Shown: positions 17,170 through 30,453, counted from the stretch's first letter. The stretch: DNA of 33,009 nucleotides from Thalassobacillus devorans MSP14 (GCF_000496835.1 NZ_KI543237.1:689607-722615), one strand, 5' to 3'. A program made the numbers and translations. The notes: generated by a model not told the origin, from the sequence alone.

Positions 17170-17681
17170 TTTTGCTCCGCCTCCTCCTCGTCATCCCTTT
17201 TAGCCAATATGATCGCTCCGACTAATGCTACGAGCAGGACCACTGACATCAGTTCAAAAGGAATGACATATTTGCTGTACAGTTCCACGCCAATCTGTTT
17301 CGTGTTTTCCACATGCAGATCGGTCGCCTGGTCACCAAATGACACTTGATTGATAGAAATGTACATCGTTATAAAAAATAGCACTACCCCGGCACCGACT
17401 ATGATATTCCTCGTCAGATTGCCTTGATTCTTCTGTTCATCATTATGCCGGGTGAGCATGATGCCAAAAATCATAATGATTGTGACTGCGCCTGAATAAA
17501 TCAATACTTGTGCAATAGCCACGAATTCTGCAGACAACATTACATATAGCCCTGCAATGGCAAGAAAGGTAAGCACTAGGGATAACAGCATATGAATGAC
17601 TTTCGTCAAATTCAACATCAGGATACCGCCTAAAATCGCAAGCAAGGCCAGCACCAGAAAGGCGAATAACTCTCCACTCAT
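17166..17681 (-). CDS. nuoJ: NADH-quinone oxidoreductase-like subunit J
   Basis: 171 residues, five membrane helices. The conserved helix 3 [22 protein letters not shown] contains the pi-bulge tyrosine-glycine region. Structural and coupling subunit between the quinone site and the pumps. The C-terminus is strongly charged ([11 protein letters not shown]). Overlaps nuoI and nuoK by four bases on each side, typical of tight translational coupling. Confidence 0.94.
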   Translation of the reverse strand: MSGELFAFLVLALLAILGGILMLNLTKVIHMLLSLVLTFLAIAGLYVMLSAEFVAIAQVLIYSGAVTIIMIFGIMLTRHNDEQKNQGNLTRNIIVGAGVVLFFITMYISINQVSFGDQATDLHVENTKQIGVELYSKYVIPFELMSVVLLVALVGAIILAKRDDEEEAEQK

Positions 17682-18097
17682 GCTTTATTCTCCTCTCTGA
17701 TGTTCTGGTCATTTTCATCCAGCCATTCCAGGTTTTTGAAAAGATCATCCCGGGAGTATTCTGCCAGCTCGAAGTTGTTTGTCATGACGATCGCTTCGGT
17801 CGGACAAACCTCGGTACAGAGATCACAAAGAATGCAGATCTCAAAATTGATGTCATAGGTGTCGATTACTTTCCCTTTTTTATCAGGGTCCGGATGCTTT
17901 TTCCCTGTCAACTGGATACAATCTGTCGGACAAATGTTGGCACATTGGTTGCAGACAATACATTTTTCCGGGTAAAACTTTTGTATGCCGCGGAATCGAT
18001 CCGGCATCGGAATAGGTTCCTCCGGATACTGGTAAGTCACTTTTTCCTTTGTCATATTCTTAAGGGTATATTTCAGACCTTTCGCTAAACCGAGCAT
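17678..18097 (-). CDS. nuoI: NADH-quinone oxidoreductase-like subunit I, 2x[4Fe-4S] ferredoxin-like
   Basis: 139 residues. Carries clusters N6a and N6b that pass electrons to NuoB. Two complete CxxCxxCxxxCP motifs are visible: CIVCNQCANICP (~45-56) and CILCDLCTEVCP (~92-103). The N-terminal amphipathic helix (GLAKGLKYTLKNM) should lie on the membrane. With nuoE/F/G missing, NuoI would be the natural electron entry point of this complex; that is inference from known 11-subunit relatives. Overlaps nuoJ by four bases. Confidence 0.95.
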   Translation of the reverse strand: MLGLAKGLKYTLKNMTKEKVTYQYPEEPIPMPDRFRGIQKFYPEKCIVCNQCANICPTDCIQLTGKKHPDPDKKGKVIDTYDINFEICILCDLCTEVCPTEAIVMTNNFELAEYSRDDLFKNLEWLDENDQNIREENKA

Positions 18098-18134
18098 GTG
18101 TTCAGCCCCCTTTCAAGTGGTATGCCATAACAGT

Positions 18135-19154
18135 TTAGAAAAACAACTCTTTGATGATAGCCGTGAGAAAAATATTCGCCAAAGCAATCGGAAGCAGCAC
18201 TTTCCAGCCAAATTCCATCAACTGGTCTGCGCGAAGACGCGGAAAGGTCACCCGCAGCCACATAAAGAAAAACACAACAATAATAAACTTCATCGTGAAC
18301 CATACAGCACCAAGACCTATGTCGTTCAATCCTAACCCTGGAATCGGGGCATTCCATCCCCCAAGGAATAAAACGGTAATCAAAGCTGAGAGAGCAAAGA
18401 GATATACATATTCCGCCAGCATGAAAAATGCAAAACGGAAACCTGAGTATTCCACGTGGTAACCCGCGACCAGTTCCGATTCCGCTTCCGGGAGGTCGAA
18501 TGGGGTCCGGTTCAGTTCAGCTGTCCCCGCAATCAGGAAAATGACGAATGCGACCGGCTGAAGGAAAACGAATGCTATATTCTCTTGATAGAGGACAATA
18601 TCATAAAGGTTAAGGCTGCCTGTGAACAGGATGATTCCTACCACCGACATGACCAGCGGGATTTCATAAGAAATCATCTGAGCAGCAGCACGCATGCCAC
18701 CCATCAATGCGTATTTATTGTTGGACGCCCAGCCTGCCGTAACGATCCCGATCGTAGAAATACCGGAAATCGCAATATAGTAAAGCAGTCCGACACCAAT
18801 ATCAGAAAACTTGAAAGCCGGTGTAAATGGAATGACCGCCAGAACCAAAAAGGCAGGTGCATAAGTAATCATCGGTGCGAGAACAAATAATGGTTTATCC
18901 GCAAGCTTCGGCATCGTATCCTCTTTCAGAAGCAGCTTCAATACATCCGCCACACTTTGCAGCAAACCGAATCTGCCTCCGACACGGTTCGGTCCATGAC
19001 GAAGCTGCATGAACCCCATCACCTTCCGCTCTGCCAAAATCGCAAAGGTTACAAACCCAAGCCCGATTCCCAGCATGGCAAGACCAAGCGAAAAGAAGAT
19101 GGCCATATTTCCCCAGCCCGGCTGAGATTGCAGTACGGCATCAATCCAGCTCAT
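18135..19154 (-). CDS. nuoH: NADH-quinone oxidoreductase-like subunit H
   Basis: 339 residues, eight membrane helices. Forms the quinone-entry channel with NuoB and NuoD. Family signatures AERKVMGFMQLRHGPNRVGG (~42-61) and the acidic loop ELNRTPFDLPEAESELVAGYHVEYSG are intact. Its ATG overlaps the nuoD stop by one base (TGATG). 37 bases to nuoI. Confidence 0.96.
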   Translation of the reverse strand: MSWIDAVLQSQPGWGNMAIFFSLGLAMLGIGLGFVTFAILAERKVMGFMQLRHGPNRVGGRFGLLQSVADVLKLLLKEDTMPKLADKPLFVLAPMITYAPAFLVLAVIPFTPAFKFSDIGVGLLYYIAISGISTIGIVTAGWASNNKYALMGGMRAAAQMISYEIPLVMSVVGIILFTGSLNLYDIVLYQENIAFVFLQPVAFVIFLIAGTAELNRTPFDLPEAESELVAGYHVEYSGFRFAFFMLAEYVYLFALSALITVLFLGGWNAPIPGLGLNDIGLGAVWFTMKFIIVVFFFMWLRVTFPRLRADQLMEFGWKVLLPIALANIFLTAIIKELFF

Positions 19155-20254
19155 CAGCCATCCACCTCCCCTAAGACGATATCCACGCCACCAAGTATGG
19201 TGATCAGGTTAGCCATATTCTCTCCCTCGAGAAGCTTAGGCAGTATTTGCAGGTTATAAAAAGATGGACGCCTGAATTTCAAGCGGTACGGTTCTTTTTT
19301 CCCTTCACTTGCAATATAGCAGCCAATTTCTCCCCGCGGAGATTCAATCCTGACAAATGCTTCCCCCTTAGGAGCTTTGATGATCCGAGGCACCTTAGCC
19401 ATATACTGCCCATCATTCGGAATCTGCTCAACCGCCTGTTCGATGATTCTCAACGATTCTTCGATTTCACCCATCCGGCATTGATAGCGGGACCAGGCAT
19501 CTCCTTCTTCTGCCGTAATAACATCGAAGTCGAACCGGTCATAAATAGAATACGGTTCATGCTTCCGCAGATCCCATTCAATCCCGGTACACCGGAGATT
19601 AGCACCGCTTAACGAATATTGCAGTGCGTCTTCTTTCGTATAACGGCCAATTCCCTTTACCCGGTTCAAAAATATTTCGTTGCCTGTGACCAGGTCATGG
19701 TATCCCTCCAGTTGCTCACGCATGTAAGGAACAAAGTCGCGGACCTTGTCGATCCATCCGTCCGGGGCGTCCCATTTGACTCCCCCTACCCGCATATAAT
19801 TGAAAGTCAGTCTACCGCCAGATAGTTCATTCAAAAGATTGATGATGGCTTCCCGTTCGCGGAAGGCATAAAGGAAAGGGCTTACCGCCCCTATATCCAG
19901 TAAATATGTACCGAACCAGACCAGGTGACTGGCTACACGGCCTAGTTCCATGGCTAATACCCGCAAATATTCTGCATGATCAGGAAGCTCCAGACCCATC
20001 ATTGTTTCTACCGCGTGACAAATGACATAATTGTTGGTCATCGCGGAAAGATAATCCATCCGGTCCGTATACGGGATGATTTGTGTATATTGCAGATCTT
20101 CCGCCAGCTTCTCTGTCCCTCGGTGAAGGTAACCGATCACAGGGGTAGCTTCTTTGATAGTTTCCCCGTCAACCTTGATTACGAGACGAAATACACCGTG
20201 TGTACTCGGATGCTGCGGTCCGACATTAAGCATCATTTCTTCTGTTCTGATCAT
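19154..20254 (-). CDS. nuoD: NADH-quinone oxidoreductase-like subunit D (49-kDa type)
   Basis: 366 residues. Descended from the large subunit of NiFe hydrogenase and forms the quinone pocket with NuoB. MLNVGPQHPSTHGVFRLV carries the loop with the quinone-binding histidine; YTDRMDYLSAMTNN and the C-terminal ILGGVDIVLGEVDG are conserved. It lacks the CxxC pairs of hydrogenases, so there is no NiFe site. Starts 3 bases after the nuoC stop. No fusion to NuoC, unlike Escherichia coli. Confidence 0.96.
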   Translation of the reverse strand: MIRTEEMMLNVGPQHPSTHGVFRLVIKVDGETIKEATPVIGYLHRGTEKLAEDLQYTQIIPYTDRMDYLSAMTNNYVICHAVETMMGLELPDHAEYLRVLAMELGRVASHLVWFGTYLLDIGAVSPFLYAFREREAIINLLNELSGGRLTFNYMRVGGVKWDAPDGWIDKVRDFVPYMREQLEGYHDLVTGNEIFLNRVKGIGRYTKEDALQYSLSGANLRCTGIEWDLRKHEPYSIYDRFDFDVITAEEGDAWSRYQCRMGEIEESLRIIEQAVEQIPNDGQYMAKVPRIIKAPKGEAFVRIESPRGEIGCYIASEGKKEPYRLKFRRPSFYNLQILPKLLEGENMANLITILGGVDIVLGEVDG

Positions 20255-20257
20255 TGT

Positions 20258-21376
20258 CTACACCTCCACATCATGGGGTTCGTAATCTTTTCTCATCGGG
20301 TGACCTACCCAATCCTCCCCAAGCAGGATACGTTTCAAGTCAGGATGGTTGAGAAACTTGATTCCAAATAGATCATAAGCCTCACATTCCGGCCAATTAG
20401 CACCTTTCCAAAGGCCAACCAGCGATTCGATTTCCGGCTGATTGCGATTGATTTTAACTTTCAGGGCCACCGATTGCTTATTCCGTAAAGAGAAAAGATG
20501 TACATAGACCTCCATATGTGTTTCAAAGTCTGTGCCATGTAACTCCGATAGATAATCAAACCCGAGCTGGTCATTGAATTTTAGAAACTGAGCTATTATA
20601 TAGTACGTGTCTCTTTTTGCTACCAGGGTCGGGACGTGTTTGGAAAGTCTATTAATGTATGTCTCCTCGAATACATCTTCACCAAGATGCTCTTTGATTA
20701 CTTTTACGTACTTATCCAGTACTGGCTGGTTAGGGGATGGCTTTTCTTCTTCATTCGATTCCTCTTTCTTCTTGCCACCGGCTTTTTTCTTTGCTTTAGC
20801 TGCAGCTGCTTTCGCCTTAGCTGCTGCAACAGCTTTCGCTTTTTCATCATCTGCAGCAGCTTCATCATCAACAGAACCCTCGCGCTTTTTCTTCGCTGCT
20901 GCGGCAGCTTTTGCTTTTGCGGCTGCCGCTGCCTTGGCTTTTGCTGCCGCTTTCGCTTTTTCATCTTCCGCTTCTGCATCTGAATCCGCTTCTGCCTGCT
21001 TTCGCTTTTGTCTTGCCAGTGCTGCTGCTTTTGCTTTCGCGGCGGCTGCTGCTTTTTTCTTTGCTAATTCACCATCTTCAGCGGGCTGGTCTTCGGATTC
21101 CGATGCTTCCTCCTGCTTTCGTTTTTGTTTGGCCAGTGCTGCCGCTTTTGCTTTTGCGGCGGCTGCTGCTTTTTTCTTTGCAAGATCGGCATCTTCTGCA
21201 ACATCCTTCTTACTTGTATCTTCTGGTGATACTTCTTTTTGTTCCTCAGACGCTTCAGAATTTTCCGGGGTAGTCTGGTCCTCTGCTTCCTTCTCTTTCT
21301 TCTTTCTAAGCGCTTCTGCCCTCGCTTTTGCCGCGGCGGCCGCTTTCTTTTTTTCTAAGTCCTTTTCATCGCTCAT
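20258..21376 (-). CDS. nuoC: NADH-quinone oxidoreductase-like subunit C with long Lys/Ala-rich repeat extension
   Basis: 372 residues. The NuoC (30-kDa) domain, which ties the B and D subunits together in the peripheral arm, occupies only ~217-372 ([30 protein letters not shown]-like segment; [24 protein letters not shown]). Residues 1-215 are an extension of alternating Lys/Ala blocks and acidic spacers. The unit [18 protein letters not shown] at ~65 recurs at ~104, a 39-residue (117-base) period, and decays further on. Predicted alpha-helical or coiled. I recall charged NuoC extensions in Bacillus cereus relatives. Start ATG overlaps the nuoB stop by four bases, so the extension is translated, not a misplaced start. 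Confidence 0.93.
   Translation of the reverse strand: MSDEKDLEKKKAAAAAKARAEALRKKKEKEAEDQTTPENSEASEEQKEVSPEDTSKKDVAEDADLAKKKAAAAAKAKAAALAKQKRKQEEASESEDQPAEDGELAKKKAAAAAKAKAAALARQKRKQAEADSDAEAEDEKAKAAAKAKAAAAAKAKAAAAAKKKREGSVDDEAAADDEKAKAVAAAKAKAAAAKAKKKAGGKKKEESNEEEKPSPNQPVLDKYVKVIKEHLGEDVFEETYINRLSKHVPTLVAKRDTYYIIAQFLKFNDQLGFDYLSELHGTDFETHMEVYVHLFSLRNKQSVALKVKINRNQPEIESLVGLWKGANWPECEAYDLFGIKFLNHPDLKRILLGEDWVGHPMRKDYEPHDVEV
20999..21182. repeat. In-gene tandem repeat, 117-base period (nuoC extension)
   Basis: Segments 20999-21064 and 21117-21182 are near-identical (about 66 bases) and encode QKRKQ and [18 protein letters not shown] units in the same frame. More degenerate Lys/Ala copies lie on both sides (20780-20970 and 21320-21350). 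Differences are mostly at third codon positions. Confidence 0.75.
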
Positions 21377-21891
21377 TGACTTGTCACCCGCTTTCCGGTC
21401 TTGGCTTCATAGCGGATTTTCTCTTGCAGTTTATTGATTCCATAAATAAGCGCAGCTGGATTCGGAGGACATCCCGGGATATAGACATCGACTGGGACGA
21501 TTTGGTCGACTCCTTTCACAACTGCATAGGATTTGATATATGGGCCTCCAGCCGTAGCGCAGGATCCCATAGCAATCACATATTTTGGTTCCGGCATTTG
21601 ATCATATAAGCGCCGTAATACCGGTGCCATTTTTTTAGTCACCGTTCCGGATACAATCATCACATCAGAGTGACGGGGGGAGGTTCTGAAAAACGATCCG
21701 AACCTGTCGAGATCGTAATGCGAGGATCCGACACCCATCATTTCAATCGCACAGCAAGCGAGCCCGAAGGTCATCGGCCAGAGTGAGTTACTTCTCGCCC
21801 AGGCCTTCACTTGTTCTAAAGTCGTCAAAAAGACATTGCGCTCCATTTCTGCTTTTTCTTGCGGGGAAACATTTTCTAAGTTTAAATCCAT
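21373..21891 (-). CDS. nuoB: NADH-quinone oxidoreductase-like subunit B (PSST)
   Basis: 172 residues from the ATG at 21891, which has AAGAAGGTG upstream. Holds the terminal cluster N2 that reduces quinone. The four cluster ligands are Cys46 and Cys47 ([10 protein letters not shown]), Cys111 ([10 protein letters not shown]) and Cys141 (IPGCPPNP). Overlaps nuoA by ten bases and nuoC by four. Full length for the family. Confidence 0.96.
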   Translation of the reverse strand: MDLNLENVSPQEKAEMERNVFLTTLEQVKAWARSNSLWPMTFGLACCAIEMMGVGSSHYDLDRFGSFFRTSPRHSDVMIVSGTVTKKMAPVLRRLYDQMPEPKYVIAMGSCATAGGPYIKSYAVVKGVDQIVPVDVYIPGCPPNPAALIYGINKLQEKIRYEAKTGKRVTSQ

Positions 21892-22256
21892 CGTAGCACC
21901 TTCTTTTTCCAAGCATAGATCAAACCGATCAAAAGCATGACGACAAATATAAGCATCTCAATTAACGCGAAAACACCAAGTTCTTCATAGGCGACAGCCC
22001 ATGGGTACAAGAAAATGGTTTCCACATCAAAAATGACAAACATTAATGCGAAAATATAATAACGGGCATTGAATTGTACGCGGGCATCCTGGAATGGATC
22101 GATCCCACTTTCATAGGTGGTGCGTTTCTGTTCTGTAGGCTTATTAGGACGAAGCAGCCTTCCGAGCGATAATGCCACAATTGGCAGCAGGATACCTAGT
22201 GCCAGAAAGATTACAACCACTAAATAACTGTTTTGATATGTAAATAAATCCGTCAT
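21882..22256 (-). CDS. nuoA: NADH-quinone oxidoreductase-like subunit A
   Basis: 124 residues with three membrane helices (~10-32, ~66-86, ~93-115). The conserved acidic loop [20 protein letters not shown] and the [15 protein letters not shown] helix are present. First gene of the operon. ATG preceded by GGGGGAGGGG. A good sigma-A promoter starts about 60 bases upstream. Confidence 0.96.
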   Translation of the reverse strand: MTDLFTYQNSYLVVVIFLALGILLPIVALSLGRLLRPNKPTEQKRTTYESGIDPFQDARVQFNARYYIFALMFVIFDVETIFLYPWAVAYEELGVFALIEMLIFVVMLLIGLIYAWKKKVLRWI

Positions 22257-22315
22257 TTCCCCTCCCCCTTCAAACGAATAAAATTTTGAAGATTAGCAAT
22301 ATTGTAATCGCTATC

Positions 22316-22344
22316 ATTATAGCAAATCCTGTATATAGTGTCGA
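22316..22344 (-). promoter_or_regulatory. Sigma-A promoter of the nuo operon
   Basis: Minus strand TCGACA, 17-base spacer, TATAAT. Eleven of twelve consensus bases and the ideal spacing. Transcription would start near 22309, giving a leader of about 50 bases before nuoA. Confidence 0.7.
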
Positions 22345-22448
22345 TATGAGGCGGCAGATAATATCCAGTATTTACTAACTTTTTGCTTTTGTTTTGTTTC
22401 CATCTATAATGTAAAACAAATACGATGATCCTGCCATGACAAACGTGG

Positions 22449-22477
22449 TTGCCAGCAAATCCTTTTTACTTTATAAT
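22449..22477 (+). promoter_or_regulatory. Unassigned plus-strand sigma-A promoter
   Basis: TTGCCA, 17-base spacer, TATAAT: eleven of twelve consensus bases. It is divergent from the nuo promoter and points at no protein gene. The next structure downstream is the hairpin at 22573-22601. Confidence 0.6.
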
Positions 22478-22483
22478 GTTTGT

Positions 22484-22620
22484 TTAAGTTTTATGAGTTG
22501 TCCTACGAAATCATGAATCATTCTTTTGTTATAAAACAAGTAAAGTGTGATTCTGCAACTTAAATAAAAAAATCTCTATCTGTATTAGATACAGATAGAG
22601 AACCTGAATTTTTTTCTTTC
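22484..22620 (+). ncRNA. Possible small RNA between atp and nuo
   Basis: Hypothetical transcript from the plus-strand promoter at 22449-22477 to the hairpin and T-run at 22573-22616. It would be about 130 bases. On this strand the T7 run follows the stem after seven bases, so termination is less certain than on the other strand. A 16-codon frame (starts MNHSF) lies inside without a Shine-Dalgarno. No match to a known RNA family that I recognise. Confidence 0.3.
22566..22601 (-). terminator. Perfect 13-bp hairpin terminator, strongest on the minus strand
   Basis: Arms TCTCTATCTGTAT and ATACAGATAGAGA with a 3-base loop. On the minus strand seven T residues follow at once. On the plus strand a T7 run begins after a 7-base gap. 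It may stop read-through from the atp side into the nuo promoter region, or end a plus-strand RNA. Confidence 0.75.
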
Positions 22621-22625
22621 TATCA

Positions 22626-22654
22626 ATTATTCCTTAAAGTTATCAGATTGTCAC
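22626..22654 (-). promoter_or_regulatory. Promoter-like sequence just upstream of the hairpin terminator
   Basis: Minus strand GTGACA, 17-base spacer, AATAAT: ten of twelve consensus bases. A transcript from here would meet the 22601-22566 terminator within about 20 bases, so it would be only ~50 bases long. It may be chance in AT-rich DNA. Confidence 0.35.
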
Positions 22655-22758
22655 AAAAATTTTTATAATATCCTATAATAACTTGCATCATGGTTACATA
22701 TGAGTTGTGGAAGCCGTCTTCATCTATCGCAGGGATTCGTTTCTCTCATCCTTCGGAT

Positions 22759-22880
22759 GGGGTGGTTGGGAAACTGCGAGACTCCCGCGGGAGAAGGAGT
22801 TAGGCAAGATCCCACAGGGCGATAGCCCGAGGAAGCTTGCCAAGTCCCCCGCAGGAAAGCGAGTAGTTTCCAACCACCCC
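22759..22880. repeat. Dispersed palindromic repeat, copy D
   Basis: Outer arms GGGGTGGTTGGGAAACT and AGTTTCCAACCACCCC pair almost perfectly. Interior blocks GAGACTCCCGCGGGAGAAGG and GCAGGAAAGCGAGTAG, with a central palindrome GGCAAG...CTTGCC around GGGCGATAGCCC. It is the best reference copy for the two half-copies at the window edges. Confidence 0.8.
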
Positions 22881-22987
22881 TCACGCTTTTAAGATAAAGA
22901 ATCCCTATTAACTTGAAACTGAGACTTCTACAATTCGTCCCTATTGTTGAATAAGCCTATTGTAAAAAATAAACTGTAGAACCCAAA

Positions 22988-23018
22988 ATAAAAAACTGCT
23001 TCCCTAATGGAAAGCAGT
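22988..23018 (-). terminator. Intrinsic terminator of the atp operon
   Basis: Minus strand: ACTGCTTTCC, loop ATTA, GGGAAGCAGT, then TTTTTATTTT. Ten base pairs with one G-U, about 7 bases after the atpC stop codon. Confidence 0.92.
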
Positions 23019-23024
23019 CAACTC

Positions 23025-23514
<490 letters not shown>

Positions 23515-23525
23515 AAGAAAATTTC

Positions 23526-24953
<1,428 letters not shown>

Positions 24954-24980
24954 CTAACTGTTAAAAATCCAGGAAAGGTG

Positions 24981-25850
<870 letters not shown>

Positions 25851-25883
25851 TCACCGCCCTTTCTTGCAAAGGTTGCGCTCCAA

Positions 25884-27398
<1,515 letters not shown>

Positions 27399-27411
27399 TC
27401 ACCCCTATCAT

Positions 27412-27957
27412 CTATATGTTTCCAGATACCAATTTCCGTTCGATACGCTCGAGTTTTCCACTGACAGATCCATCATAAATACGATTTCCTATACGGATTT
27501 TTATGCCGCCGAGGATACTTCGATCAATGATGTTCGTTATATTCAGGGTGTTTTTTCCGATTTTTTTGGCAAACACATGTGAAATCTGGAGCTTTTCTTC
27601 TTCGGATAGCTCTCGAACAGAATAAACTTTTGCTTCAGCAATTCCCTTAGCGTCATTAACCTTCTCGATAAAGTGCTCAATCATAGAAGGAATGATATCT
27701 TCACGGTGCCGATCCAAAAGCAGCATCATCGTGTTCAACACTGTTGTATTGAATTTTGCAAAGCTGGTCGCGACGATCTCTTTTTTCTTTTCGACTGAAA
27801 CGCGAGGATGCTTCAGGAATGTCAATAAATCTTTATTGGTCACCCATACTTCACGGATGTTACGAAGTTCACTTTCAAATTGATCAAGCTGATTTTTTTC
27901 TTTGCCGAGTTGAAAAAGAGCATTAGCATAACGTCGTGATACTACTGAATCACTCAT
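27412..27957 (-). CDS. atpH: ATP synthase F1 subunit delta
   Basis: 181 residues. Links the top of F1 to the b stalk. The helical N-terminal domain begins [18 protein letters not shown] and the C-terminal domain ends [21 protein letters not shown], both typical. ATG overlaps the atpF stop by four bases. Confidence 0.96.
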   Translation of the reverse strand: MSDSVVSRRYANALFQLGKEKNQLDQFESELRNIREVWVTNKDLLTFLKHPRVSVEKKKEIVATSFAKFNTTVLNTMMLLLDRHREDIIPSMIEHFIEKVNDAKGIAEAKVYSVRELSEEEKLQISHVFAKKIGKNTLNITNIIDRSILGGIKIRIGNRIYDGSVSGKLERIERKLVSGNI

Positions 27958-28481
27958 CGCTCTTCTCCCACTTCTTTGATGTAATCATTGATCAATTGCT
28001 GTTGGTCCTGTTCGGACAATTCTTTCTCGATTACCTTGCTGGCAACCAGTACGGACAAGGATGCAACCTGGTCTTTCAAGGCTTGGACCGCTTTCTCTTT
28101 TTCCTGCTCAATTTCCTGACGAGCAGACTGTTTCAAGCGCTCCGCCTCTTCACGTGCTGATTCGATGATCGCACGCTCCTGCTGTCCTGCCGTTTTCTTC
28201 GCATCTTCAATAATGGTATGTGCTTCCTGTCTTGTCTTTTTCAACTCTTCAGAAGCTTCACGCTGCATGCGTACGGCTTCTTCACGACTTTTTTCAGCTG
28301 TATCTATTTCATTGGAAATATAACTTTCGCGTTCTTTCAGCATGTCCATCAATGGACCCCAGGCAAACTTGCCAAGAAGGGCTAAAAGGATCAGGAAGAA
28401 AACCAGTTGGACCAACATGTCCCCTATCATTAAACCACCGGCTTCAGCACCGATGACTAACCAACCTGTGTATGCTTGCAC
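27954..28481 (-). CDS. atpF: ATP synthase Fo subunit b
   Basis: 175 residues from a GTG start with GGAAAGGAG eight bases upstream; the in-frame ATG at 28502 lies before that ribosome binding site and is less likely. Peripheral stator. One membrane helix (~17-37) followed by a long charged coiled coil (~40-170). Overlaps atpH by four bases. Preceded by a 172-base gap with two hairpins after atpE. Confidence 0.95.
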   Translation of the reverse strand: MQAYTGWLVIGAEAGGLMIGDMLVQLVFFLILLALLGKFAWGPLMDMLKERESYISNEIDTAEKSREEAVRMQREASEELKKTRQEAHTIIEDAKKTAGQQERAIIESAREEAERLKQSARQEIEQEKEKAVQALKDQVASLSVLVASKVIEKELSEQDQQQLINDYIKEVGEER

Positions 28482-28538
28482 AGTGTTCACTCCTTTCCAC
28501 ATGTTACCGTAACAGGCATTACATGAGAAAATTCGGCC

Positions 28539-28558
28539 TAAGGAGGTATCCTGCCTTA
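28539..28558 (-). other. Hairpin in the atpE-atpF gap (second)
   Basis: Minus strand TAAGG, bulged C, AGG, loop ATA, CCT, CCTTA. Eight base pairs. It contains a decoy AGGAGG on the plus strand only. Lies about 60 bases before the atpF start. Confidence 0.5.
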
Positions 28559-28616
28559 AGTCGAAGTTTCAGTCTCACTTGTCCGGGTATTTATATGTTG
28601 TAAGTTATAAAGGAAG

Positions 28617-28647
28617 GGCGAAGATCTTCATCTAGACGAACTTCGCC
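28617..28647 (-). other. Stem-loop immediately after atpE
   Basis: Minus strand GGCGAAG pairs with CTTCGCC around a 17-base loop that itself contains TTC-GTCTAGAT-GAA. It begins about 28 bases after the atpE stop codon and has no T-run, so it looks like a processing or stability element rather than a terminator. Confidence 0.55.
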
Positions 28648-28674
28648 AACAATCATTCTGATATAATTTGAAAT

Positions 28675-28890
<216 letters not shown>

Positions 28891-28931
28891 TTACTCCTCC
28901 TTAGATATTGAAAGTTTTTTATTTTGTTATA

Positions 28932-30049
<1,118 letters not shown>

Positions 30050-30050
30050 G

Positions 30051-30284
30051 TTAATGCTCTCCCGTATACTCTCGTACTAAGCGGATCGTACCGTATGTAC
30101 CTGCCCCCACTCCAAGCAGAATACCGGTAATCATAAAGAGTGGATGCGTGGTGAATTGCTCATCCAGCCATTTCCCTAGAAAAGCACCGGCAAGCGGGCC
30201 GCCTGCCAGCTGCGAAACGATAGCACTCGTCAGCGCCATTGCACGAAATGGATTTTTTTGTGTTTTCAAATCAAACGCTCCCAT
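30051..30284 (-). CDS. atpZ: AtpZ-like small membrane protein
   Basis: 77 residues from the ATG at 30284. Two membrane helices (~14-35 and ~47-68) separated by GKWLDEQFTTHPL. First gene of the atp operon, as in other Bacillaceae. Start uncertain: the ATG has no clear Shine-Dalgarno, while a TTG at 30269 lies eight bases after GGGAG and gives MKTQKNPFRAMALTS, which resembles family N-termini. Role: accessory protein with AtpI, possibly divalent cation supply for the synthase (known from an alkaliphile; not shown here). Confidence 0.85.
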   Translation of the reverse strand: MGAFDLKTQKNPFRAMALTSAIVSQLAGGPLAGAFLGKWLDEQFTTHPLFMITGILLGVGAGTYGTIRLVREYTGEH

Positions 30285-30348
30285 CAATTTACGGGATGAA
30301 AAACACTGTGGAATAAGTTATGAAAACCTTATCATTCCACACTAAGTA

Positions 30349-30377
30349 AGCATACAATAGGGGTATTGGGTTGTCAA
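30349..30377 (-). promoter_or_regulatory. Candidate sigma-A promoter of the atp operon (proximal)
   Basis: Minus strand TTGACA (perfect), 17-base spacer, TATGCT (4 of 6). Leader of about 60 bases to atpZ. Confidence 0.6.
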
Positions 30378-30419
30378 TGAGTTTGTGAGCAAAAATACAT
30401 AAGAATTGACAATTTTCTA

Positions 30420-30432
30420 CAGGTTTTACCTG
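30420..30432. promoter_or_regulatory. Small palindrome between the two atp promoters
   Basis: CAGGT-TTT-ACCTG, a perfect 5-bp inverted repeat. It sits between the two candidate promoters, where an operator could be. Short enough to be chance. Confidence 0.25.
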
Positions 30433-30453
30433 CCCCTAAAACACCCTTCTAAC

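Larger units (their letters stand above)
22257..23024. other. atp-nuo intergenic region (768 bases)
   Basis: Left to right: nuo promoter (22316-22344), AT-rich inverted repeats (for example TTGTT-ATAA-AACAA at 22526-22539), a strong plus-strand promoter (22449-22477), a 13-bp two-way hairpin (22573-22601), a minus-strand promoter-like sequence (22626-22654), the dispersed repeat (22759-22880) and the atpC terminator (22988-23018). The only small reading frames are a 16-codon plus-strand frame (22513-22563) without a ribosome binding site, and frames through the repeat. No supported protein gene. Confidence 0.65.

Noticed and set aside
20607-21437. 276-codon plus-strand frame opposite nuoC, rich in Ala, Phe and Ser
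   Set aside because: It is the mirror of the Lys/Ala repeat: Lys/Ala codons read backwards give Phe/Leu/Ser/Ala without stops. No ribosome binding site.
22707-22892. 61-codon plus-strand frame
   Set aside because: It runs through dispersed repeat copy D; the codons are repeat sequence, with no ribosome binding site.
30401-30435. Plus-strand TTGACA at 30406
   Set aside because: No -10 at 15-19 bases and no gene on that strand.
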